DNA of 64,000 nt from Rhodosalinus halophilus (GCF_003298775.1 NZ_QNTQ01000016.1:38619-102618); one strand, 5' to 3'. Shown: positions 25,619-33,758, numbered from the stretch's first letter. Numbers and translations are program-made. The notes: a model not told the origin generated them from the sequence alone.

Positions 25619-27106
25619 ATGAAGGACGATACGCCCACGGACTATCACGCCATCGCCAGGGGGCTCGCCTACCCCGCGCAGGCGCTCATCGACGGCAGCT
25701 TCGTGCCGGCCGACTCGGGCCGGACCTTCGAGACCAGGGATCCCTATACAGGCGCGGTGCTTTCGCAGGTGCCGCGCTGCGACGCGCGGGACGTGGACCG
25801 CGCCGCGGCCTCCGCGCGCCGCGCCTTCGAGTCCGGCGCCTGGTCGGGGCTGCACCCCTCCGAGCGCAAGGCGGTGCTGGGTCGGCTGGCCGACCTGATC
25901 ATGGAGAACCGCGAGGAACTGGCCGTGATGGAGGCGGTGGATGCCGGCAAGCCCGTCACCGACTGCCTCGCGATCGACATCCCCGAGACCGCGTCCTGCA
26001 TCCGCTGGCACGGCGAGGCGCAGGACAAGCTCTACGATCAGCTCGCCCCGTCCGCGCCCGACGCGGTGGGGCTGATCGTGCGCGAACCCCTCGGCGTGGT
26101 GGGCGCCGTGCTGCCCTGGAACTTTCCGCTGATGATGATGGCCTGGAAGATCGGGCCGGCGCTGGCCACCGGCAACTCGGTCGTCGTCAAGCCGGCCGAA
26201 CAGACCAGCCTCACGGCGCTGCGCCTCGGCGCGCTCGCGCTCGAGGCCGGCGTGCCGCCGGGGGTGCTCAACGTCGTCACAGGCTTCGGCCCGGAAGCGG
26301 GCGAGCCGCTGGGCCGTCACATGGACGTGGACGCGATCACCTTCACCGGTTCCACCGAGGTTGGCCGCCGGTTCCTCGAATACGCCGCGCAGTCCAACAT
26401 GAAGGAGGTCTGCCTCGAGATGGGCGGCAAGAGCGCGGCGGTCGTGCTGGAGGACGCCGGCGACATCGAGCACATCGCCGAACTTCAGGCCAACGCGATC
26501 TTCTGGAACATGGGCGAGAACTGCACCGCCAACAGTCGCATCATCGCGCATGCCGCCGTCTACGACGACCTGGTGGCCGCCCTCGCGCGCCACGCCGCCG
26601 ACTGGACCGTGGGCGACCCCCTGGGTCCGGCGACGAAGAACGGCCCGCTGGTCAGCGCCGAACACCTGGGCAAGGTCGCGGCGCTGGTGGAAAGTGGCCG
26701 GCGGGAGGGCGCCCGCGTCGTCTGCGGCGCCGAGGCCGGAGAGGGCCTGTGTTACAAGCCCACCGTCTTCGCCGAGGTCACGCGCGAGATGGAGATCTTC
26801 CAGACCGAGATCTTCGGCCCCGTCGTCGGCGTGACGAAGGCCGAGAGCGACGCGCAGGCGATCGAACTGGCGAACGCCACGGCCTACGGCCTGGCCGCCA
26901 CGCTCTACACGCGCGACGTGGCCAAGGCGCACCGCTACGCCCGCGCGCTCAGGGCCGGCACGGTGAGCGTGAACGCCTATTCCGAGGGCGAGATCTCGAC
27001 CCCCTTCGGCGGCTACAAGGCCTCCGGTTTCGGCGGCCGCGACAATGGGATCCACGCGCACGAGCAATACACCGAACTCAAGACGATCTGGATCGACCTG
27101 TCCTGA
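25619..27106 (+). CDS. NAD(P)-dependent aldehyde dehydrogenase, PuuC/betaine aldehyde dehydrogenase-like
   Basis: 495 residues. LPWNFPL (165-171), FTGSTEVG (242-249), general base Glu267 in LEMGGKS and catalytic Cys302 in MGENC are intact. The C-terminal STPFGGYKASGFGGRDNG is the family signature. The sequence resembles gamma-glutamyl-gamma-aminobutyraldehyde (PuuC) and betaine aldehyde dehydrogenases. It follows the dehydrogenase copy 2 by 36 bp with GGGAGAAACGCC before the ATG. It should oxidise an amine-derived aldehyde to an acid. Confidence 0.9.
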   Translation: MKDDTPTDYHAIARGLAYPAQALIDGSFVPADSGRTFETRDPYTGAVLSQVPRCDARDVDRAAASARRAFESGAWSGLHPSERKAVLGRLADLIMENREELAVMEAVDAGKPVTDCLAIDIPETASCIRWHGEAQDKLYDQLAPSAPDAVGLIVREPLGVVGAVLPWNFPLMMMAWKIGPALATGNSVVVKPAEQTSLTALRLGALALEAGVPPGVLNVVTGFGPEAGEPLGRHMDVDAITFTGSTEVGRRFLEYAAQSNMKEVCLEMGGKSAAVVLEDAGDIEHIAELQANAIFWNMGENCTANSRIIAHAAVYDDLVAALARHAADWTVGDPLGPATKNGPLVSAEHLGKVAALVESGRREGARVVCGAEAGEGLCYKPTVFAEVTREMEIFQTEIFGPVVGVTKAESDAQAIELANATAYGLAATLYTRDVAKAHRYARALRAGTVSVNAYSEGEISTPFGGYKASGFGGRDNGIHAHEQYTELKTIWIDLS

Positions 27107-27239
27107 GCGCCGGCCGGCCGCCCCGATCGCCTCCGGTCGCTCGCAAGGCCCTCGTTCCGCGCCGGCGTGCGCTCGCGCCCGGCGCGCATCCCGGCTGCGC
27201 CGCCGAAGTTGCCTGCAGGCCCCGGTCGGCGGCACGGAC

Positions 27240-27268
27240 TTGACGCGTGACCCGGCGCCGCTTAGCAG
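27240..27268 (+). promoter_or_regulatory. Promoter of the tRNA gene
   Basis: TTGACG (27240-27245) and TAGCAG (27263-27268) are separated by 17 bp and would start transcription within a few bases of the tRNA 5' end at 27278. Confidence 0.5.
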
Positions 27269-27277
27269 ACGAGACGC

Positions 27278-27351
27278 GGGCCTGTAGCTCAATTGGTTAG
27301 AGCAGAGCGCTCATAACGCTTTGGTTGGGGGTTCGAGTCCCTCCGGGCCTA
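27278..27351 (+). tRNA. tRNA with CAU anticodon, probably tRNA-Ile2 (or elongator Met)
   Basis: A 74-nt cloverleaf: acceptor GGGCCTG/CGGGCCT with two G-U pairs, D arm TAGCTCAATTGGTTAGAGC, anticodon stem GAGCG/CGCTT with loop CTCATAA (anticodon CAU), T arm GGGGG-TTCGAGT-CCCTC and discriminator A. CCA is not encoded. The CTCATAA loop with flanking CGCTTTGGT resembles E. coli ileX, where tRNA-Ile lysidine synthase converts CAU to read AUA. An elongator Met identity is possible. It marks the left edge of the accessory region. Confidence 0.88.
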
Positions 27352-27587
27352 CGCGACCCGACCCGGCCCCATCTGCGCCTTTTCGAGCGTGGCGGGACTG
27401 CTGCGGCCGCGCCTTCCAGAGGAGGCAACCCTCCGAGCCGCGCGGATCGTCGGGCGACGGAGGAACCCGGCCTGGCCGCGGGCCCGGACGACCCGCGGCC
27501 GCCGCTGATCTCAGCACATTGGTCTCGACCGCTGAAACTGGTCCGTTCCGGGAGCGGATTCTCGGGCCGACTTCGGAAACCAGAGTC

Positions 27588-27666
27588 GTGCCCGGATACC
27601 AGAAAACGATTCACCCACGGGCAGATCGCGTACGCGCTGAGGCTGGCAGAGGGCGGCACGAGCGTC
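27588..27666 (+). mobile_element. Remnant of an IS3-family transposase OrfA
   Basis: The reading frame gives RKRFTHGQIAYALRLAEGG followed by TSV, which matches the N-terminal KRFxxEQIxxALRxAEGGTPV stretch of IS3-family OrfA. It has no start codon and stops matching exactly at 27666, where an inverted-repeat element begins. Only about 26 codons survive. The region 27354-27587 holds nothing else I can identify. Confidence 0.6.
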
Positions 27667-27908
27667 GGCTTTGTTGCGCAAAGGCCGGGTGAGGGATTCA
27701 TCTCGCGAATCCAGCGTGGTAGCTGGTCTGCATGAGCAGACCCATCCCGCTGGCACGCGATTTCTGTGCCCGTGTCGCCGAACTCCAGATCCGAGCCGCT
27801 TTGCTGAACGGCTTCACCGCGCTCGGCATACCTGTCACGGAGCCCGTGGGATAACTGCGTCCGGGGAAAGGGGAGGTCCAGGCTTCACGCCCTGTGCGCA
27901 AGAAAGCC
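27667..27908. mobile_element. 242-bp element with 20-bp terminal inverted repeats (IS remnant or MITE)
   Basis: The left end GGCTTTGTTGCGCAAAGGCC (27667-27686) and the reverse complement of the right end GGCTTTCTTGCGCACAGGGC (27908-27889) agree at 17 of 20 positions. The GGCTTTGTTGCG terminus is typical of IS5-type elements. Inside, a short open stretch ending at 27854 (ALLNGFTALGIPVTEPVG, then stop) looks like a transposase C-terminus. It interrupts the IS3 remnant. I see no target duplication. The following 27909-28013 holds nothing I can identify. Confidence 0.6.
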
Positions 27909-28013
27909 GATTGATGTGGCGGAGGGGACGGGACTGAGATCCAACGTTCTCCAAGTCTGACCCGCCGGGGGCTGCGCTGGCACTATCTAGAAAATTCACA
28001 TCTGAACAATGGC

Positions 28014-28199
28014 TTAACCGAAGCTATTCTTGAAGCGATCCATCTGATGCATCCGCGCGTGAAGGATCGTGACGATGCCGTTGTCCCCAATTGACCGCCT
28101 TCTCCAGTACACGAAAAGCCGCTTGTAGCGGACGAAGTACCCCTCCACCCCGAAGTCGGCCGGCATCTGCAGTCGGTGGCCGAGATCATCACCGGGGGT
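28014..28199 (-). pseudogene. Truncated RelE/ParE-family toxin remnant
   Basis: About 61 codons remain, beginning directly after an in-frame TGA and reading DLGHRLQMPADFGVEGYFV, then RYKRLFVYWRRR and GIVTILHARMHQMDRF. The pattern of YxVRYK-x-FVYWRR followed by IVTILHARMD is the C-terminal half of RelE/ParE toxins. The N-terminal third and any antitoxin partner are missing. It is most likely a decayed addiction module beside the IS debris. Confidence 0.5.
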
Positions 28200-28268
28200 T
28201 CACGGCATGGCGGCCCGGCTGTGCAGGACCCGGATACTGACCGGAGGAGGATACGAGCTCCCACCTAC

Positions 28269-29135
28269 TCAGATCTCTCGGACATCCACAGTGACATCCA
28301 TTGATAGCAGATCGGTCGGTCTTCCGTGGAAACTGCCGGTCACCGGGGCAACCTGCTGGATCCTCCTCGCAACGGCGACGGGAATGAGATTGGTGGAGCC
28401 GACCGATCTGTTGGTGGGGTCGAACGAGATCCAGCCCGCTCCGGGCACGAACACCTCGACCCAGGCGTGGGTGGAGCCCGCGTCCGCCGATCCGACCCGG
28501 TCGCCGGAGGGATCGAAGAGGTATCCCGAGACGAGACGAGCCCCGAACCCGAGGGTCCGGACGGCCTCCGCGAACAGCACCGCGAAGTCCCGGCACGACC
28601 CCCATCCCCTGTCGAGGGTCTCGAGCGGTCCCTGCGTGCCTTCCGTCTCGCGGGTCTGGTAGGAAATCCCGGCGGTGATGCCGTTGCTGACGTCCTTCAG
28701 GAGGGACAGCGTGTCGGTGGGCCGCGCCATGACGAAGCCCTCGACCCACCCCCGCAGCCGCCCCGTGTCGTCCGCATATTGCGGCATGGCCAGCGCGCCT
28801 AGATCGGTCCAGTCGTCGGGTGCGTACACGAAGGGGTACGAGGCCGCGTCGGCCGCGATGGGGAAGACGGGCCAGACCGGCGCGCGCAGGTCCACCTGAA
28901 CGCGCGACCGGATCGACAGGGCGTCCGTTATCGCGTCGAACCGTGCTGTCGCGACGGCGTTGCCGGCAACGTCGTGTGACCAGTCGATGCGGGCTTCGGG
29001 CGTGATATCCAGCTCGAAGGACGTCAGGCTGAGGTCCCGTGTCTCCCGCGGCCGCAGCATCAGCCGGTGCGGACCGACCGAAACGGCGGTGCGATACCGA
29101 TAGCGGGTCGTGTGCTTGATGGTCACTGATGGCAT
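28269..29135 (-). CDS. Transglutaminase-like cysteine protease family protein
   Basis: 288 residues. An N-terminal bacterial transglutaminase beta domain ([21 protein letters not shown], first 20 at 5-24) is followed by a papain-like core with Cys181 (GSCRDF), His223 (THAWVEVF) and Asp239 (SFDPTN), a complete triad. No signal peptide is visible, so it is probably cytoplasmic. It is the last gene of a co-directional series running from 32674 that includes a second, triad-altered homologue at 30317. The substrate is unknown. Confidence 0.85.
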   Translation of the reverse strand: MPSVTIKHTTRYRYRTAVSVGPHRLMLRPRETRDLSLTSFELDITPEARIDWSHDVAGNAVATARFDAITDALSIRSRVQVDLRAPVWPVFPIAADAASYPFVYAPDDWTDLGALAMPQYADDTGRLRGWVEGFVMARPTDTLSLLKDVSNGITAGISYQTRETEGTQGPLETLDRGWGSCRDFAVLFAEAVRTLGFGARLVSGYLFDPSGDRVGSADAGSTHAWVEVFVPGAGWISFDPTNRSVGSTNLIPVAVARRIQQVAPVTGSFHGRPTDLLSMDVTVDVREI

Positions 29136-29144
29136 CGGCGGAAC

Positions 29145-29360
29145 CTACGACATCCGACCGCCGGAACGCCGGCGCCCCTGTCCGTAACCTTCGTGGATGG
29201 CCGCGCGCCAGACGGCGGATCCCTTGCAGCGCGAACAGATGCGCTCGCCGAACCCCTCGCTTCGGAAGGGCGACCTGCATCGCAGGCAGATGCGCTCGGC
29301 GTCAACGTCGCCCGCGGCCCTCTGCATCTGGATTTCAGCGTCGTCTGTGTTGATCGTCAC
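29145..29360 (-). CDS. Small zinc-ribbon protein
   Basis: 71 residues with CLRCRSPFRSEGFGERICSRC (about 25-45): two CxxC pairs 14 residues apart, the pattern of a zinc ribbon, followed by KGSAVWR. The tail is Arg/Gly-rich. Its ATG overlaps the stop of the preceding gene (ATGA). It may bind nucleic acid or act as a small regulator; no named family is recognised. Confidence 0.72.
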   Translation of the reverse strand: MTINTDDAEIQMQRAAGDVDAERICLRCRSPFRSEGFGERICSRCKGSAVWRAAIHEGYGQGRRRSGGRMS

Positions 29361-29662
29361 TTGCGCTCCTCACGCTTCCGCAGCCGCTCCATGTCCGAAA
29401 TGGCCCGGCTGATCAGTTTCCGAATGCGGTCGTCAGCATCGGAAGTTGCCGAATACCGTTCGAGAAGAAACCGCCACTTCTCCATCACCGCGACCCATGT
29501 TCGCGCCGGTTCCGCAAGCATCTGGTCGTCGAGACGACCGACCTGCGCGTGCTCCGGGTGCTCAGGGGCCGGCGCGCCGTTCGCGGGACGCCGCCGCATT
29601 TCGCTGTCGTGACGCTCCGCGGCGGTCCTGCGACCATCAAGATCGATCGGATGGTCGGTCAT
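29357..29662 (-). CDS. Conserved-looking hypothetical protein, helical
   Basis: 101 residues from ATG 29662. The C-terminal half (EKWRFLLERYSATSDADDRI, then LISRAISDMERLRKREER) is strongly helical and charged, resembling a short coiled coil. A longer in-frame start at 29872 is rejected because the extra sequence overlaps the neighbour and has no coding character. It is ATGA-coupled to the zinc-ribbon gene. Function unknown. Confidence 0.6.
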   Translation of the reverse strand: MTDHPIDLDGRRTAAERHDSEMRRRPANGAPAPEHPEHAQVGRLDDQMLAEPARTWVAVMEKWRFLLERYSATSDADDRIRKLISRAISDMERLRKREERK

Positions 29663-29732
29663 GGCCGTGCTTCCGTGGTCTCGCCTGAAAACGCTCTCGG
29701 CCGCACGCGCTGCTGCAGATCGGACACGCACG

Positions 29733-30224
29733 TCATTCTCCGATGCCCGGGCGCCCGCTGCCACCCCGCGGTCCGGTATCGTCCGTCTCGGTCCCTTTGC
29801 GCGGCACGGCTCCGTCGCGGGTTTCCCGTGCATCCTTCTCGCCAGCTTGCGGCCGAGCCGAATGGAGGTCACGCAGTTCGGACTCGTCTACCCCATCAGC
29901 CTGCATGACCAGACGGATCATCGGGTCGGCCAGCATCTCCTCGAGGAAGTAATCCGCAAGGGCCTTGCCGGTGAGCTTGTCCCTGGCAACCGCATGCTCC
30001 AGGTCTGCCAGCGGCACCGTCAGCGTTCGACCGAGCCCGGGGTGCGAGGCGCGCGGATGGAGGTGCACGAGGACGGACGACGTCCAAGTGCCCGGCTCGA
30101 TCCAATCCAAGGGCTCGAGCAGCTGGGTCTCGATCTCGTATTCGCCGGGCGGCAGGGTCTCGTTGAAACTCGGAAGCTGGAACGGCCGGAGGAACACGGC
30201 GGTCGTCTTGATCGAGGCGGTCAT
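29733..30224 (-). CDS. Hypothetical protein, FLxPFxLP family (paralogue of 34100)
   Basis: 163 residues. The start at 30224 has GGGAG eight bases upstream; ATG 30248 is weaker. The N-terminus AVFLRPFQLPSFNETLPPGE followed by YEIETQLLEPL aligns with VTFLNPFSLPGYPGDLPAGD and YEVLVEEELLQGL of the protein at 34100: both read V-x-FL-x-PF-x-LP, then LP-x-G-x-YE and LL. A longer acidic C-terminus (about 110-163) is low-complexity. No function recognised. Confidence 0.68.
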   Translation of the reverse strand: MTASIKTTAVFLRPFQLPSFNETLPPGEYEIETQLLEPLDWIEPGTWTSSVLVHLHPRASHPGLGRTLTVPLADLEHAVARDKLTGKALADYFLEEMLADPMIRLVMQADGVDESELRDLHSARPQAGEKDARETRDGAVPRKGTETDDTGPRGGSGRPGIGE

Positions 30225-30316
30225 CACGATTCTCCCGGATAGTTTCATGTTGCGACGTCCCTGCCAGGCGGGCCGATGAAGGGCAGATCGGCACGACCGG
30301 CGTGGACAGGCCCTGC

Positions 30317-31153
30317 CTAGTTTCGAGAACCGGGCGACGCGTCGGAGGGATCGTCCTTGGCATCCCATGTCCAGACGTCGAATTGCGTCAGCGTACTCGG
30401 CCCGAATGTCTGGGTCAGAGGAACATCGGCGGCGTCCCGACCGCGCGCGATCAGGATCCGGCCCTTGCGCGGAGCGTTGTTTCGTGGATCGAAAACCCAC
30501 CATCGGCCACCAAGGAAGACCTCCATCCACGCCGCGAAATCGTCCGGCGCATGGGGCTCCGGCTGGCCAAATTCGCTGAGGTAGCCGGTGCAGTAACGAG
30601 CGGGGATGATCATGCAACGGCAGAGAGCGATGGCGAGATGGGCAAAATCCCGGCAGACGCCCTGCCGTCCGGCCAGCGTCTGAGATGCCGTCCGGGTCGC
30701 GCTGGCCTTCATGTAATCGAACGTGACGCCCGAATGCACGAAATCGCAGATCGCCTGCACGCGCGCCCAGCCGGGCGGCGTTGTCTCGAAACGGCGCCAA
30801 GCCTCTTCCGACAGAATATCCGTGTCGCAATATCGACTGCCGCGAAGATAGACCAGCGTCTCGAAGGGCAGGTCCTCGACGGCGTGCTGCTCGGCCTCGG
30901 GTGCTGTCGGATCAGGCCGTCCGGTATCGCGGAAGATCCCGTCGGTGGACAGGGTGAAATCCCCCGGCGGCGCCACCATCCGCGTGCACCAGTTTCCGAA
31001 CCCGTCGCGATAACTTTGCAGCGGCACGCTCGGCTGCGTCACGAGGTAGTCGGCACGCTCCAGATCGCCGAAACGCGAATAGTGCACGTTCAGGATGGCG
31101 ATGATGGGTGTCGACTGGATCAGCCGGTAGCGCAGGCGGCAGCCGATCCGCAT
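30317..31153 (-). CDS. Transglutaminase-like family protein with substituted catalytic His
   Basis: 278 residues from ATG 31153, which matches the family N-terminus (RLRYRLIQSTPIIAILNVHY); the upstream open frame is antisense to the repeat-protein gene. The core has Cys167 (GVCRDFAH) and Asp222 (WVFDPRNN). The position equivalent to the catalytic His of the paralogue at 28269 (THAWVEVF) reads DFAAWMEVF, with Ala208 instead of His. Some subfamilies carry a similar FSAW motif, so this may be a natural variant with altered or no protease activity. It lies 40 bp after the repeat-protein gene in a shared operon. Confidence 0.82.
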   Translation of the reverse strand: MRIGCRLRYRLIQSTPIIAILNVHYSRFGDLERADYLVTQPSVPLQSYRDGFGNWCTRMVAPPGDFTLSTDGIFRDTGRPDPTAPEAEQHAVEDLPFETLVYLRGSRYCDTDILSEEAWRRFETTPPGWARVQAICDFVHSGVTFDYMKASATRTASQTLAGRQGVCRDFAHLAIALCRCMIIPARYCTGYLSEFGQPEPHAPDDFAAWMEVFLGGRWWVFDPRNNAPRKGRILIARGRDAADVPLTQTFGPSTLTQFDVWTWDAKDDPSDASPGSRN

Positions 31154-31193
31154 CCTTATGCCGGCCGTCTCGGCCAGGCGCGATCCGGGGGTG

Positions 31194-32198
31194 CTATCGT
31201 CCAAGAACGCACTCCTCGTCCAGAAGCTGAAAACCGCGATCGCAACGCCAGCGGTTTCCGGACCGGTCGAGGTGGGCGTTCGCGGGCAGGTCGATCGCGA
31301 CGCAGGTGCCGTCCACCGCCTCGAAGCCGCGGTCGCACCGCCAGCCCGGCCCGTAGGAGGCCTGGTCGAGATACGCATTCGCGGGACGCGGCACGGGATC
31401 GCAGCGGCCATCGAGCTCGACAAAGCCTCTCTCGCAGGCCCATTCGACGCCATAATCCTGGTTCGTCAGGTAGCCGTTCTCGGGAACAGCGATCGGAACG
31501 CAGGCTCCGTCACGCGCGGTGAAGCCGCGGTCGCACGCCCATCCGGACCCCGAGGGATCGCCAGTGAGATAGGCGCCTTCGGGAAGGACGATCGGCACGC
31601 ATGTCTCCCTGTCCTGTCGATACCCACGATTGCATTCCCAGTCGAACCCCGACGATCGGAGGAAGGCATTCTCGGGGACGGGGATCGCCTCGCAGGACGC
31701 ACCACCCACCTCTTCGTAACCGCGCCGACACGCCCAGCCCGAGCCGTAGGACTTGCCGGTGGCGTAGGCATTCTCGGGGACGTCGATGGCGACGCATCCC
31801 TCGCCGTCCACGCGGTATCCAAGCCTGCAATCCCAGCCGCCGCCATAGGTGCGCGTCTGTGCATTCTCGGGCGTGGGTCCGGTGCCGTCCTGCGCGAGGA
31901 CGGGAAAGGCGACGAATGCGATGACGCCGGCCAAGGCCGCCATTCGCTGGAACAGCCTTGCCCGTGGGTGTCTCTTCGGCTTCTCCTGGAGGTGCGATTG
32001 CTTCTCGCTTGCAAACCGGAGACCCTCCGCCGTCGAGCGTGTCTTCGACAGCCCCAGCGTGAGGGTTCCGGTCAGCCGTCGAGTGGGCGCGGGCGGTTGC
32101 GGCGCGTCCCTCGACAAGGATCCCGACGGCATGCCTTCGTTCTCGGCAACCTGGAGCGGGAATTCCTGCGGGACTCTAGGGCGGGCGCTACCGGTCAT
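31194..32198 (-). CDS. Membrane-anchored protein with seven two-cysteine repeats
   Basis: 334 residues. A charged N-terminus (1-85) precedes one hydrophobic segment (about 87-102, ending FPVLAQ), then seven tandem repeats of about 32 residues (110-334) of the form GWxCxRGY-x5-7-C-x-PI-x-VPENAYL. Every repeat keeps two cysteines (seven pairs), suggesting disulfide-bonded periplasmic modules. ATG 32198 overlaps the upstream stop (ATGA), which favours a signal-anchor topology; ATG 31943 would instead make it a secreted protein with a weak signal. No named family recognised; ligand binding or cell-surface contact is a guess. Confidence 0.72.
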   Translation of the reverse strand: MTGSARPRVPQEFPLQVAENEGMPSGSLSRDAPQPPAPTRRLTGTLTLGLSKTRSTAEGLRFASEKQSHLQEKPKRHPRARLFQRMAALAGVIAFVAFPVLAQDGTGPTPENAQTRTYGGGWDCRLGYRVDGEGCVAIDVPENAYATGKSYGSGWACRRGYEEVGGASCEAIPVPENAFLRSSGFDWECNRGYRQDRETCVPIVLPEGAYLTGDPSGSGWACDRGFTARDGACVPIAVPENGYLTNQDYGVEWACERGFVELDGRCDPVPRPANAYLDQASYGPGWRCDRGFEAVDGTCVAIDLPANAHLDRSGNRWRCDRGFQLLDEECVLGR

Positions 32199-32674
32199 CG
32201 CGTCGACAACTTGACCAGGGCCGCGGCAGCAACGGCATGCTCCTTCTGGTGGTAGTCACCGTGAAACTTGCCGTCCACCTTCACCTCCCAGATCCCGCTT
32301 CTCTCACGGATCTGCACCCGGTCCGGCCGCTTCGGACGCTCCGTGTCGGAGCCTTGTCCGTCTCCGCGTCCCGGCGGTACCGTTTTGGTGTCGGTCATGT
32401 CCGGCTCCTTCGCCTTTGGCGCGCGCAAATCCCCGAGGAGCATCACGGCGCGAATGAATTCTTCCGCGTAATCGTCGGTTTCGCGGTAGTCGTGTTCGTG
32501 TTTCGCCATGCGCATCGGTTCCACGAACCGTTCTCTTAGATGGTCGATGAAACGCGGTTCCGTCCGCGCCATGTAGGCTATCAGTGCTTGCAGGATCCGC
32601 TCATGGGCAAGCACCCTCCGCTCAAGATCGGTTATTTCCGGTTTCGGGTTTAACGGATTGGCGGCCGGTGCCAT
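32195..32674 (-). CDS. Hypothetical protein with C-terminal DUF2188-like domain
   Basis: 159 residues from ATG 32674, which has GGAG eleven bases upstream; an ATG at 32704 lacks this. The N-terminal half is helical and charged (LERRVLAHERILQALIAYMA). The C-terminal 40 residues (RERSGIWEVKVDGKFHGDYH, then KEHAVAAAALV) look like the W-x-V-x-x-x-G ... EA-x-xxA pattern of DUF2188. It is the first gene of the minus-strand series that ends at 28269. Function unknown. Confidence 0.7.
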   Translation of the reverse strand: MAPAANPLNPKPEITDLERRVLAHERILQALIAYMARTEPRFIDHLRERFVEPMRMAKHEHDYRETDDYAEEFIRAVMLLGDLRAPKAKEPDMTDTKTVPPGRGDGQGSDTERPKRPDRVQIRERSGIWEVKVDGKFHGDYHQKEHAVAAAALVKLSTR

Positions 32675-32714
32675 GGTCGTCTTTTCTCCACTTTGCTGAA
32701 TCACACTGTCAAGC

Positions 32715-32745
32715 TTCCAAGCGACCTGAGCCCGCGTGCTTGGAA
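32715..32745. promoter_or_regulatory. Inverted repeat TTCCAAGC-N15-GCTTGGAA
   Basis: A perfect 8-bp inverted repeat, 41-71 bp upstream of the first gene of the minus-strand series. It could be an operator or a leader hairpin. The rest of 32746-32919 shows nothing else I recognise. Confidence 0.5.
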
Positions 32746-32919
32746 ACAGGCATCATCACTTCATCGAAATGCTAACCTTCATGTCTTGATACCATCCTCG
32801 AGACGCATGCGTGCTGACCCAGGTTAGGGTCCGACCGACTGCCGTGCTAGGTTTCGACAAGCCCGCGAAAGGGCATAGACATCGTCGCGTGCGATTCCGG
32901 CTCTTGAAGGACCAGCGCG

Positions 32920-33618
32920 TCATCCGTTGGCTGCGATCCTTTCGAGACCTTCACGGTGGAGTATCAACACTTCCTGCGCCGACCGCATCTTGATCAGCTT
33001 CGACAGCCTGAACTCCCCGAGCTTTCGACAGAGGGTCTCCGGCGACATGCATATGAAATTCGCGATTTCGGTCCTCGACGCGGGAAATGTGAAGCGTCCG
33101 CAGGACGTCGTCTCAGACTGCTCCATTTCGAGAAGAAGAATTGCGACCTTTGTGGCAGAACGCCTCTTCCCAAGTAGGGATATGTGGTTGCGAAGCATGT
33201 CGCTTTCGCGATTCATCGAATTGAATACCCGACGCTTTAATTCGACGTCGCGCTCAAGCGCCATTTCAATCCGATCGGTGCGATATCGGCGGATTGCGCA
33301 AGAGCGCACGACTTCGGCCGAGTAGCGGTAGGTAGCCTCATTCGTCAGGCCGACGATATCTCCTGGACCGGCGAAGCGAAGGATCTGGCGCCGCCCCTCC
33401 AAGGTCATTATCGAATAGCGGACTGATCCTGAAATGATTTCAAAAAGGAATTCCGCGGGGTCATTCTGGCGAAACATCACGGAGCCTTCTCGAAACTGCC
33501 GTGCCGTCAGAGCCGTGCAGCGTGTTTGATCTAGCGGGAAATCGGGTCCATCAGGGTTGCGGAAGTCCTGTGCGCGAATCGAAAGAAGGTTGAACAAACC
33601 TGTGTCGCGATTCAGCAT
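32920..33618 (-). CDS. Crp/Fnr family transcriptional regulator, copy 1
   Basis: 232 residues from ATG 33618. The cyclic-nucleotide-binding-like beta barrel (about 30-120, FLFEIISGSVRYSIMTLEGR) is followed by a dimer helix and an HTH (RTEIANFICMSPETLCRKLG, about 175-194). The FNR-type N-terminal cysteine cluster is absent, so it is not an oxygen sensor of the FNR kind; FixK-like or stress regulators are closer. The HTH position reading SPETLCRKL suggests binding to a TTGA-type half-site. It stands alone on the minus strand between two hypothetical-gene groups. Confidence 0.87.
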   Translation of the reverse strand: MLNRDTGLFNLLSIRAQDFRNPDGPDFPLDQTRCTALTARQFREGSVMFRQNDPAEFLFEIISGSVRYSIMTLEGRRQILRFAGPGDIVGLTNEATYRYSAEVVRSCAIRRYRTDRIEMALERDVELKRRVFNSMNRESDMLRNHISLLGKRRSATKVAILLLEMEQSETTSCGRFTFPASRTEIANFICMSPETLCRKLGEFRLSKLIKMRSAQEVLILHREGLERIAANG

Positions 33619-33758
33619 TATTCGCACTCTCTTTTGTGATCGCAATCGCAGGCGTAGTGTTGCTTTGGCCGCCCGTTCGTTTGGTGCCGGTCTGGGGCGC
33701 AGTCCGGACTGATGCACTCCGTTTCCTGCGGCCGACCGTTCAGGATTTCATGTCTGGC

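Noticed and set aside
23057..27292. A minus-strand open frame of over 1400 codons
   Set aside because: It lies antisense to two clear genes (FAD/GcvT dehydrogenase and aldehyde dehydrogenase) and has Arg/His/Gly-rich composition typical of shadows in GC-rich DNA.
27321..27735. Several overlapping open frames after the tRNA
   Set aside because: They overlap the tRNA 3' end and IS debris, mutually conflict and resemble no protein apart from the short IS3 remnant.
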